Source: an uncultured Bacilli bacterium
GTDB lineage: Bacteria; Bacillota_I; Bacilli_A; RF39; UBA660
Direction: 5' to 3'
Length of the DNA: 6,371 nt
NCBI GenBank assembly: GCA_944331885.1
Contig: CALVJF010000049.1
Coordinates: 1-6,371, forward strand
Shown here: in pieces, positions 1 through 4,944 of the stretch
How positions within the stretch are numbered: the stretch's first letter is position 1
How the letters are laid out: each line of letters begins with the position of its first letter
Program-made: the position numbers and the translations under genes
The notes under the pieces: generated by a model
Told to the model about the DNA's origin: nothing
What the model saw: only the letters and a program-made list of their open reading frames with translations
The model's database searches: none

Positions 1-62
1 CCGCTCGCACGACCTCCCGGTTTTCAAGACCGGTCCCTTCAACCAGACTTGGGTATTCCTCC
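1..62 (-). tRNA. tRNA-Ser (anticodon TGA), 3' part cut by window edge
   Basis: The minus strand reads a type II tRNA from position 62 leftwards. It has acceptor 5' strand GGAGGAA (62-56), TA, D-stem CCC/GGG, anticodon stem CCGGT/ACCGG with loop CTTGAAA, then the start of a long G-rich variable arm. The anticodon is TGA (positions 26-24), which reads UCA and other UCN serine codons. The T-arm and 3' acceptor strand lie beyond the left edge, so roughly 30 bases are missing. A long variable arm is expected of tRNA-Ser and agrees with the anticodon. Confidence 0.95.
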
Positions 63-90
63 AAAATGTCCTTATTTCAACGACAAAATG

Positions 91-120
91 ATTATATCAT
101 AATCTAAAAAACTATGTCAA
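91..120 (-). promoter_or_regulatory. Sigma-A promoter of tRNA-Ser, near perfect consensus
   Basis: On the minus strand TTGACA (120-115) is followed by an 18-base spacer and TATAAT (96-91). An extended -10 TG lies at 99-98 (TGATATAAT). Transcription would start near 84, giving a 5' leader of about 22 bases before the tRNA at 62. Both hexamers match the vegetative consensus exactly, as expected for a stable-RNA gene. Confidence 0.93.
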
Positions 121-165
121 CACTTTTTAACCAAATAAAAATAAAGTAAAAAAATTAAAAAAGTA

Positions 166-194
166 TTGCAAAATAACAATTAATGCGATATACT
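166..194 (+). promoter_or_regulatory. Sigma-A promoter of tRNA-Leu
   Basis: TTGCAA (166-171), a 17-base spacer and TATACT (189-194) precede the tRNA-Leu. Each hexamer is one or two bases off consensus and the spacing is optimal. The start would lie near 201, at the base of the small leader hairpin. The region 63-165 between the two divergent tRNA promoters is AT-rich and shows no gene. Confidence 0.82.
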
Positions 195-200
195 TTAATA

Positions 201-217
201 GTCTTATCAATTAAGAC
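201..217 (+). other. Small hairpin in the tRNA-Leu 5' leader
   Basis: GTCTTA (201-206) and TAAGAC (212-217) are perfect inverted repeats around a 5-base loop, at the predicted transcription start of the tRNA-Leu precursor. The hairpin would sit about 10 bases upstream of the mature 5' end and would be removed by RNase P. Any role, such as protecting the precursor or helping it fold, is inference. Confidence 0.4.
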
Positions 218-227
218 AAGTGCCTAT

Positions 228-316
228 GCCTAAGTGGCGGAATAGGTAGACGCACAGGACTTAAAATCCTGCGGGTGTTAAAGCCCGTGCCGGTTCAAGT
301 CCGGCCTTAGGCACCA
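228..316 (+). tRNA. tRNA-Leu (anticodon TAA)
   Basis: Complete type II tRNA with encoded CCA. The acceptor stem GCCTAAG (228-234) pairs perfectly with CTTAGGC (306-312), followed by discriminator A313 and CCA (314-316). The anticodon stem CAGGA/TCCTG encloses loop CTTAAAA with anticodon TAA at 262-264. The T-arm is GCCGG (289-293), loop 294-300, CCGGC (301-305). A long variable arm fits leucine. It decodes UUA, the preferred leucine codon in AT-rich genomes. The 5' end is fixed at 228 rather than 222 because only that register gives a mismatch-free acceptor stem. Confidence 0.97.
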
Positions 317-326
317 TCTTAAAAAT

Positions 327-354
327 AACTCTAACTTTTTAGTTAGAGTTTTTT
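327..354. terminator. Bidirectional terminator shared by tRNA-Leu and cvfD
   Basis: AACTCTAACT (327-336) and AGTTAGAGTT (341-350) form a perfect 10-bp stem with a TTTT loop. On the plus strand it is followed by TTTTATTT, ending tRNA-Leu transcription. On the minus strand the bases after the stem read TATTTTTAAG, so it can also end the convergent cvfD transcript. The cvfD stop codon (341-339) straddles the loop and stem. Confidence 0.92.
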
Positions 355-698
355 ATTTCATTTAATTTATCAGCAATCCATGTATTTAAATTATCAGCTA
401 ATGGACTAAATCCACTAAGCGATTCCTCTACCCCATTTTTATTATTTCCATATTTATAATTTATATTTTTAATAGATAACTTTAATTGTAAATTATCATC
501 ATCAACTCCGATAATTTTAACATAAATTGTTTCCCCAATTGTAACATAATCATTAATGTTTCTCACAAATCCATCTGATACTTCAGAAATATGAATTAAT
601 CCACTATAATCATAATCAATATTTACAAAAATTCCATATTTTTCTATTCCTGTTACTTGTCCTTTAATAATCATTCCTACTTTATATTTTCTACTCAT
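339..698 (-). CDS. cvfD: S1-domain RNA-binding protein, CvfD/YugI (general stress protein 13) type
   Basis: A 119-residue cytoplasmic protein with one S1/OB-fold RNA-binding domain at about residues 7-78. Visible landmarks are G8, GQVTGIEKYGIFV (13-25), GLIHISEVS (33-41), G56 and the final strand ending LKLSIK (72-77). The short C-terminal piece ends in GFSPLADNLNTWI (96-108), the kind of tail I associate with CvfD/YugI proteins, which bind RNA or ribosomes and affect translation and stress responses. Length fits that family (about 120-130). The start is set at ATG 698 because AGGTGAT (712-706) lies seven bases upstream; the GTG at 710 is inside that Shine-Dalgarno. It is divergent from nfu and convergent with tRNA-Leu. 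S1 domain certain; subfamily likely. Confidence 0.93.
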   Translation of the reverse strand: MSRKYKVGMIIKGQVTGIEKYGIFVNIDYDYSGLIHISEVSDGFVRNINDYVTIGETIYVKIIGVDDDNLQLKLSIKNINYKYGNNKNGVEESLSGFSPLADNLNTWIADKLNEIKNSN

Positions 699-718
699 AA
701 ATATAATCACCTAAAAAA

Positions 719-728
719 ATTATATCAC
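719..728 (-). promoter_or_regulatory. Extended -10 promoter of cvfD
   Basis: TGATATAAT on the minus strand (TATAAT 724-719, TG at 727-726) is an extended -10 element. No convincing -35 is seen 16-18 bases upstream, which fits TG-dependent promoters. Transcription would start around 712, at the Shine-Dalgarno AGGTGAT (712-706), giving a leader of about 14 bases. It lies back to back with the nfu promoter. Confidence 0.7.
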
Positions 729-745
729 AAACTATTAATATCTAG

Positions 746-751
746 TATAAT
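746..751 (+). promoter_or_regulatory. -10 box of the nfu promoter
   Basis: A perfect TATAAT (746-751) lies five bases before the Shine-Dalgarno AAAGGAG (757-763). No good -35 is visible. The start would be near 758, so the leader is only about 14 bases long. Confidence 0.6.
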
Positions 752-771
752 TAAGTAAAGGAGAAATTAAA

Positions 772-1014
772 ATGAATAATGATAATACAATTGAAAAGAT
801 TAATGAAATAATTGACTCAGTTCGTCCATATATTAATATGGATGGTGGAGATATAAAATATATAAAATATGAAAATAACATTGTTTACGTAACTATAAGT
901 GGTGCTTGTATAGGATGTGCTTTCTTAGATGTAACAATCAAAAATGGTCTTTTGGAAACTTTAAAAGCCGAAATTCCTGAAATTGAAGACGTAATAAATA
1001 TTACTGACGATTAA
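772..1014 (+). CDS. yutI: Nfu-type iron-sulfur cluster carrier (NifU C-terminal domain, YutI-like)
   Basis: An 80-residue protein that is almost entirely one NifU C-terminal (Nfu) domain. It carries the family signatures VRPYINMDGGDI (17-28) and GACIGC (44-49), with C46 and C49 as the CxxC pair that holds a bridging Fe-S cluster between two subunits. Known role: accept clusters from the SUF/ISC scaffold and pass them to target proteins in the cytoplasm. The stand-alone short form matches B. subtilis YutI in type. The family usually has GACSGC then P or S; here the residue after the second Cys is Ala. AAAGGAG (757-763) is eight bases before the ATG. It is monocistronic, ends at its own terminator, and overlaps the stop of yutH by four bases. 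Confidence 0.95.
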   Translation: MNNDNTIEKINEIIDSVRPYINMDGGDIKYIKYENNIVYVTISGACIGCAFLDVTIKNGLLETLKAEIPEIEDVINITDD

Positions 1015-1907
1015 TTATTTAACCAATAAACATCAAATATTTGGGTATAATTATCCAAATATTTTTTTAATTGTCTTAAAAAGTCTTTATACTTATCTAT
1101 ATTAATAATATACTTTTCTAAAATACTTTCCTCTGCTTCATTATTAATAACCATCTCATAAGCATCAAAATAATAAGAAGGAAATAACATTCGTCCATAG
1201 AACATATGACACAAAAAAGAATCTAAATTCTCTTTAGCAAAATATAAATCTATGTCTTTCCATACCTCTTCATAACATACAAAGAATTTACTTTTAATAT
1301 ATTCACAAAAATCTCTAATCTTTAAATCAATTTCTAAAGCTAGTGGATTATAAAAATTTAATTTATAATTAGGATACAAAACTCTTCTATGACATAACTT
1401 AAAAGAATTAATATTCATTTTAGGAAATAATGATTTAACTTTATCCAAATAAGTAATTGCATTTTCAGCCAAGCCAACAAAATAACTAAAACTCTCAATT
1501 ATTCCTTTTTTCTCATAAGCCTTCTCACTAACTTGATATTCAAAATAATCTATTTTTTCACTCCATAAAACATCCCATGTAACATAATTTTTACTATTCA
1601 CTGAAAATTCATTACTAAAATGTATTATATCCTCTACTCCATACTCAATATCCAAGCACCCTTGAATCCTCATTAAAACATACCCATTAGTTAAATATTT
1701 TCCATATATATTGGGTAACAATTGATGAAACTTTTTATTATTCTTAAACTCTATTAATAAAGTAATTTTAGAATTTATCTCTTCCTCTGAAAATAAACAA
1801 TGCACAAAAAAGTAATATTGATTATTAATTAAAAAATAATAAATTTTATCAACACTTTTTAAATCATCTACTTTAATTAAATAATTATTTTCAATAACTT
1901 TTTTCAT
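1011..1907 (-). CDS. yutH: YutH-like spore coat-associated protein (CotS/kinase-like family)
   Basis: A 298-residue soluble protein without signal peptide or membrane segment. I recognise YutH-like landmarks: YVTWDVLWSEKIDYFEYQ (108-125), YFVGLAENAITY (142-153), a CHRR block (172-175) and YGRMLFPSYYF (237-247). YutH belongs to the CotS group of spore coat proteins, distantly related to aminoglycoside-phosphotransferase-type kinases. Where such a kinase has HxD, this protein has HRR (173-175) and no DxD-like metal site is obvious after it, so it is probably catalytically inactive. In B. subtilis yutH lies on the same side of yutD and near yutI, as here. There is no Shine-Dalgarno: ATG 1907 is five bases after TATAAT, implying a leaderless message. 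Its 3' end contains the nfu terminator on the opposite strand. Fairly sure of the family by remembered motifs. Confidence 0.75.
   Translation of the reverse strand: MKKVIENNYLIKVDDLKSVDKIYYFLINNQYYFFVHCLFSEEEINSKITLLIEFKNNKKFHQLLPNIYGKYLTNGYVLMRIQGCLDIEYGVEDIIHFSNEFSVNSKNYVTWDVLWSEKIDYFEYQVSEKAYEKKGIIESFSYFVGLAENAITYLDKVKSLFPKMNINSFKLCHRRVLYPNYKLNFYNPLALEIDLKIRDFCEYIKSKFFVCYEEVWKDIDLYFAKENLDSFLCHMFYGRMLFPSYYFDAYEMVINNEAEESILEKYIINIDKYKDFLRQLKKYLDNYTQIFDVYWLNN
1035..1068 (+). terminator. nfu terminator embedded in the yutH coding sequence
   Basis: On the plus strand 1035-1047 pairs with 1052-1064 (13 pairs, one G-T) around a TAAT loop, followed by T1065-T1068 in a run of seven T. It starts 20 bases after the nfu stop. 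Read on the minus strand it encodes yutH residues near 281-291 and lacks a following T-tract, so it should stop only the plus-strand transcript. Confidence 0.9.
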
Positions 1908-1912
1908 ATTAA

Positions 1913-1941
1913 ATTATATTAAAAAAATATAGAGACTATTC
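1913..1941 (-). promoter_or_regulatory. Putative sporulation (sigma-E-like) promoter of yutH, leaderless start
   Basis: On the minus strand GAATAGT (1941-1935) is followed by exactly 14 bases and AATATAAT (1920-1913), then TTAAT and the ATG. The known sigma-E consensus is KMATATT, 14-15 bases, CATACAMT; the match is six of seven and six of eight. A sigma-A reading (TATAAT 1918-1913) lacks a -35. The expected transcription start is at or next to the A of the ATG. The -35 overlaps the loop of the preceding gene's terminator. The AT-rich background makes single matches weak; the parallel with yunB is the main support. Confidence 0.5.
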
Positions 1942-1949
1942 TCTATATT
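1921..1949 (-). terminator. Terminator of the DUF1292-like gene
   Basis: AATATAGAGA and TCTCTATATT (1926-1935 with 1940-1949) form a perfect 10-bp stem with a 4-base loop. On the minus strand it is followed by a run of T (down to 1921). The stop codon of the preceding gene (1950-1948) forms the base of the stem. The T-tract runs straight into the yutH -10 region. Confidence 0.92.
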
Positions 1950-3042
1950 ATTGATTTGGCATTTGTTGATTGCCGTAATTATTATATCCATTCATCATTT
2001 GTGGATTATTATATTGCATTTGATTCATACTCATCATAGTTTGTTGATTTATCGCGGCTTCTCTTTGAGCCAATATTATTTCCCTATTTCTTAACTCTTC
2101 TTCTTTTTTCTTTATAGATTCAAAAGCATTAGCTACAATTACTTCCGCTAAGTTACGAGCACTTTCCATAAACACTTCTTTAGCTTCAGTAACAATTTGA
2201 TCAAAATTAATATTAAAAATATTTTGATTATTAACAGAATTAGCATTATTTTGCATTGGCTGACTATATTGTGGCTGACTAAATTGTGCCGCATTATTTA
2301 ATTGCTGATTAGGAATTTGGTTAAATACCGGTTGATTTGCACGCAATCCCATTGGCGGAATATTTTGATTAAAATTATTATTTGGCATATTTACTGGCTG
2401 CTGCATTGGCTGTTGTGCAGTTGGCTGAGGATTCATTGATGGTTGATTATTACTAACCAAATCAACTGGTTTTTCAGTTACAGACACCGGAGTAAAATCT
2501 GCCACAGGATTAACTGGCTGTTGATTCTTAACTTCTACTATACCAGGAGCAACTTCGCTTTCACCAAACCCAACTGGAGTTGCAGTATTGCCTAATGCCG
2601 GATTCATTGGTACATCAACTAATGGCTCATCTGGTTGAGTTAGAGGAGTACTTTGTGAATTTTCATCGCTAACTGGCTTCTTTTCACCATAGTCTTTAAC
2701 CAATTGATCTTTAGCAACACCTTGCACAGAAATATTACGCGCATAATCAATATTCGAATTAATTGTATTAAAATAAGGCAAATATTTAAAATCGCCAACA
2801 GAAGAGCTAATAATACTACGCATTACTTGTTTTATCCTTGACCAATCATCATCACTAACAACTCTAATTAATTTTTTATTTTGAATCTCACTCACATTTA
2901 AAATAACCAAGCCATTAGGATCGATTTCATTCATTGTAGTTATTAAAAATTGCTTCTGCATTTGTGGAATAGCAAATGCACAAACAAATTCTACAGTTAC
3001 ATTTTCACCATTATCTTTAGTAATAACTAGTCTCTCCGCCAC
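1948..3042 (-). CDS. DUF1292-like domain protein with Q/N/P-rich low-complexity tail
   Basis: A 364-residue cytoplasmic protein in three parts. Residues 1-75 form a compact alpha/beta region (ITKDNGENVTVEFV, 7-20; GLVILNVSEI, 44-53; DDDWSRIKQVM, 64-74) that resembles the DUF1292/YrzB fold in pattern; function of that family is unknown. Residues 111-275 look disordered, with P-rich then Q/N/P/M-rich sequence from 198. Residues 276-333 form a charged amphipathic helix (IVTEAKEVFMESARNLAEVI; SIKKKEEELRNREIILAQRE), probably coiled coil, followed by a second Q/N/M-rich tail (334-364). The start is GTG 3042 with AGAGGGG (3056-3050) seven bases upstream. It has its own promoter and terminator, so it is a single-gene transcript between yutD and yutH. 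DUF1292 assignment is tentative; assembly by the helix is inference. Confidence 0.8.
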   Translation of the reverse strand: MAERLVITKDNGENVTVEFVCAFAIPQMQKQFLITTMNEIDPNGLVILNVSEIQNKKLIRVVSDDDWSRIKQVMRSIISSSVGDFKYLPYFNTINSNIDYARNISVQGVAKDQLVKDYGEKKPVSDENSQSTPLTQPDEPLVDVPMNPALGNTATPVGFGESEVAPGIVEVKNQQPVNPVADFTPVSVTEKPVDLVSNNQPSMNPQPTAQQPMQQPVNMPNNNFNQNIPPMGLRANQPVFNQIPNQQLNNAAQFSQPQYSQPMQNNANSVNNQNIFNINFDQIVTEAKEVFMESARNLAEVIVANAFESIKKKEEELRNREIILAQREAAINQQTMMSMNQMQYNNPQMMNGYNNYGNQQMPNQ

Positions 3043-3069
3043 AACTGATCCCCTCTTATTCTACAATAA

Positions 3070-3098
3070 ATTATAGCAAAAATAATTTTATAATTCAA
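3070..3098 (-). promoter_or_regulatory. Sigma-A promoter of the DUF1292-like gene
   Basis: On the minus strand TTGAAT (3098-3093), a 17-base spacer and TATAAT (3075-3070) with an extended TG (3078-3077, TGCTATAAT). The start would be near 3063, giving a leader of about 21 bases with the Shine-Dalgarno at 3056-3050. It lies directly downstream of the yutD stop, with no clear terminator between them. Confidence 0.87.
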
Positions 3099-3102
3099 TC
3101 AT

Positions 3103-3378
3103 TTATAACTTTTTTAATAAAAAATATCTACAACCATAGGCACAATACTTTTCAACATATTCCTTATAATTATCAATATTATTTATTTCACTTACATTCT
3201 TATCATCAGCATCATAAAATCCCTTTAAACGCAATTTACCATATGCCCAATCCCCCAAAATATAAGTAAAATTACCAAAATAGTCAGTAACCATTTCATC
3301 TAATATTTTTTCATCAATGGCATCACGTTCATTTACTATTACTTCATAATCTATACCATTAATTTTTATCTTTTTCAT
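3103..3378 (-). CDS. yutD: YutD family protein (DUF1027)
   Basis: A 91-residue soluble protein, the usual length of the YutD/DUF1027 family of Bacilli, whose molecular function is not established. Recognition rests on the core GDWAYGKLRLKGFYD (42-56) and the C-terminal YCAYGCRYFLLKK (78-90). C79 and C83 form a CxxxC pair that, as I recall, is also present in B. subtilis YutD (CNFGC). The start is ATG 3378 with AGGGGG (3391-3386) seven bases upstream. That Shine-Dalgarno overlaps the TAG stop of the preceding gene (3392-3390), and only 11 bases separate the two genes, so translation is probably coupled. It is likely the last gene of a yunB - unknown - yutD operon. No terminator is apparent after it. 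Confidence 0.9.
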   Translation of the reverse strand: MKKIKINGIDYEVIVNERDAIDEKILDEMVTDYFGNFTYILGDWAYGKLRLKGFYDADDKNVSEINNIDNYKEYVEKYCAYGCRYFLLKKL

Positions 3379-3389
3379 TCAAAATCCCC

Positions 3390-4148
3390 CTAATAAATTA
3401 TTTCTATTTTTGGCTTTCTTCTCGTAGTCAACAATTGATTCATTTTATTTAATAAATCTGGATCATCATAACTTGTTTTAACATAATCAAAAATTTGCGC
3501 ATTAACAGAATCCACTTGACTTTGAGTCCATTTATCAACAATATCACTTGCTATTCCAAAATGATTATAAATTGCCATATCTAACTTATTGACAATAATT
3601 GCTTTAAAATCAATTTTATTTTCGTACTGAAATAATTTTATTTTAAAATAATTTTGCACCGCATATTCGTCTGTTGCAGTTAATAAGTTAAAAGACTTGA
3701 TATAAGCATTTGCACTATCCATTGTAAATAACATCGCATAAAAATTATTAATATCAGCAGTAGATAATGCCCTTGCTTGCATTTTAAGAAAAAACATATC
3801 AATCAAATCTTTCTCAACTTCAATTAAAAATTTATTTTTTTCTTTAACTATAGTTCTTTTTTCAGCCATATCAATATTATAATAATTTAAAAAATCTATT
3901 TTAAACTGATTTATTTCACTTAAAGGATAACCATATTTATTAACATTAACATCGAAACCACCCATTCCTTTTTCATTCATTGTTTTATAAGAATTAATAA
4001 TATCGGCTTCCCCATACAAAAATACCAATGCTCTAATAGTCATAATATAAAAATCATAATATTTAACTGAATGTCTACTACTTTTACAAGCCATAAATTC
4101 TGTAATTGCATATTGAAAAGCTGGATTAATAAACACGTTACTATTCAC
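3390..4148 (-). CDS. Uncharacterised protein between yunB and yutD
   Basis: I do not recognise this gene. From GTG 4148 it encodes 252 residues, mostly predicted helical, with no signal peptide and no membrane segment, so probably cytoplasmic. Visible features are a glycine-rich GMGGFDVNVNKYGYP turn (61-75), a charged helix around 95-125, a Phe/Tyr-rich middle and a basic C-terminus (RRKPKIEIIY, 243-252). The start is chosen because GGTGAT (4158-4153) precedes GTG 4148 by four bases, the position where that part of the anti-Shine-Dalgarno pairs in neighbouring genes. ATG 4166 or 4160, without Shine-Dalgarno, are alternatives; a TTG at 4211 would overlap yunB. It follows yunB by 31 bases without a terminator and precedes yutD by 11 bases, so it is co-transcribed. 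In B. subtilis this slot, as I recall, holds lytH, lipA and yutC, none of which it resembles. Confidence 0.82.
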   Translation of the reverse strand: MNSNVFINPAFQYAITEFMACKSSRHSVKYYDFYIMTIRALVFLYGEADIINSYKTMNEKGMGGFDVNVNKYGYPLSEINQFKIDFLNYYNIDMAEKRTIVKEKNKFLIEVEKDLIDMFFLKMQARALSTADINNFYAMLFTMDSANAYIKSFNLLTATDEYAVQNYFKIKLFQYENKIDFKAIIVNKLDMAIYNHFGIASDIVDKWTQSQVDSVNAQIFDYVKTSYDDPDLLNKMNQLLTTRRKPKIEIIY

Positions 4149-4152
4149 TATT

Positions 4153-4158
4153 ATCACC
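4153..4158 (-). promoter_or_regulatory. Ribosome binding site deciding the start of the 252-residue protein
   Basis: GGTGAT (minus strand 4158-4153) matches the 3' half of the full Shine-Dalgarno AAAGGAGGTGAT and lies four bases before GTG 4148. Neither upstream ATG (4166, 4160) has a comparable site. Moderate support only, since the match is six bases. Confidence 0.5.
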
Positions 4159-4179
4159 ATTATCATTTTATCATTAAAT

Positions 4180-4902
4180 TTAACTAGTAACAAGTGGTGA
4201 ACTTTTTTCAATTACATTTCTATAATAATCTGGAATACGACCATTAACTATCTTTGATAAAAATAAAACACTATAACTTTTTGTAGAATTAAAATTTTCT
4301 AAATTAATAACAATTCCATTAGTTATGGTAATATTAATATACATTTCTATTAAAACGGTATTCAAACCATAATCTTGTATCTTAGTATCTAAAGTACCAT
4401 AATATTCATTTACTACGTTTAAACCAATTGGAATCCTAGGCCCCCACTGATTAAAAAAAACATTATCACTCGCCATTCCTAAAGGAAATAATAAAATGAC
4501 ATTTCCATCCACAAACTTCAAATTATTTCCTTCTAATATTCCTTCACTTGTTGCATAACCATCTATATCATTTAAAGCCTCACTAATATTATTCATCCCT
4601 CTTCTAATAATATCTGAAGCTTTAACCATATCAAAATCAACGCTTATTATTTCCCCAACATTATTTTTTTTAATTAATAATATTTCATTTAATTCCTCAT
4701 TAACAAACACATCGCGATCTAATACATTCATAACCACACTACTAACGTATTTATTAAGACGCATTAAAACTACATCATATATTTTAGGAGAAATTCTAGT
4801 ATTAAAAATTTTTAATAATAAATAGGTAAATAAACCAATTAATACTAAAAAAATCATAACAACATTTTTATATTTCTTCTCTTTTAATTTCATCTTTTTC
4901 AT
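4180..4902 (-). CDS. yunB: Sporulation protein YunB homologue
   Basis: A 240-residue membrane-anchored protein close to the length of B. subtilis YunB (about 254). A basic N-terminus (KLKEKKYKN, 5-13) precedes one transmembrane segment at about 14-32; the rest would face outward. Family landmarks are ISVDFDMVKASDI (86-98), ILLFPLGMASDN (136-147), GPRIPIGLNVV (154-164), TKIQDYGLNTVLIEMYI (173-189) and GRIPDYY (221-227), aligning in order with remembered YunB. YunB is a sigma-E-controlled mother-cell sporulation protein of unclear biochemical role. The start is ATG 4902: it follows a -10-like box by five bases, and the longer reading from 4962 would run through the preceding gene's terminator. 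There is no Shine-Dalgarno. It probably heads an operon with the unknown gene and yutD. Confidence 0.87.
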   Translation of the reverse strand: MKKMKLKEKKYKNVVMIFLVLIGLFTYLLLKIFNTRISPKIYDVVLMRLNKYVSSVVMNVLDRDVFVNEELNEILLIKKNNVGEIISVDFDMVKASDIIRRGMNNISEALNDIDGYATSEGILEGNNLKFVDGNVILLFPLGMASDNVFFNQWGPRIPIGLNVVNEYYGTLDTKIQDYGLNTVLIEMYINITITNGIVINLENFNSTKSYSVLFLSKIVNGRIPDYYRNVIEKSSPLVTS

Positions 4903-4907
4903 ATTAA

Positions 4908-4936
4908 ATTTTATGAAATAAAAAAGACTATTATTA
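4908..4936 (-). promoter_or_regulatory. Putative sporulation (sigma-E-like) promoter of yunB, leaderless start
   Basis: On the minus strand TAATAAT (4936-4930), exactly 14 bases, then CATAAAAT (4915-4908), TTAAT and the ATG. Against the known sigma-E consensus (KMATATT, 14-15, CATACAMT) this is six of seven and seven of eight. No sigma-A -35 is apparent. The start would fall at or beside the ATG, consistent with the absent Shine-Dalgarno. The -35 is formed by the loop and distal stem of the upstream terminator. B. subtilis yunB is sigma-E dependent, which fits. Confidence 0.62.
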
Positions 4937-4944
4937 AAATAGTC
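4915..4944 (-). terminator. Terminator of the tail-anchored protein gene
   Basis: On the minus strand GACTATT (4944-4938), a 5-base loop and AATAGTC (4932-4926) form a 7-bp stem followed by TTTTTTATTTC (4925-4915). The TAA stop of the upstream gene (4936-4934) lies in the loop. The T-tract forms most of the spacer of the yunB promoter. Confidence 0.85.

Noticed and set aside
221..227. Alternative tRNA-Leu 5' end at 222
   Set aside because: That register gives a mismatch in the acceptor stem and an abnormal D-arm. The 228 start gives seven perfect pairs and a standard fold.
699..710. GTG start for the S1 protein at 710
   Set aside because: The GTG lies inside the Shine-Dalgarno AGGTGAT that serves ATG 698 at proper spacing.
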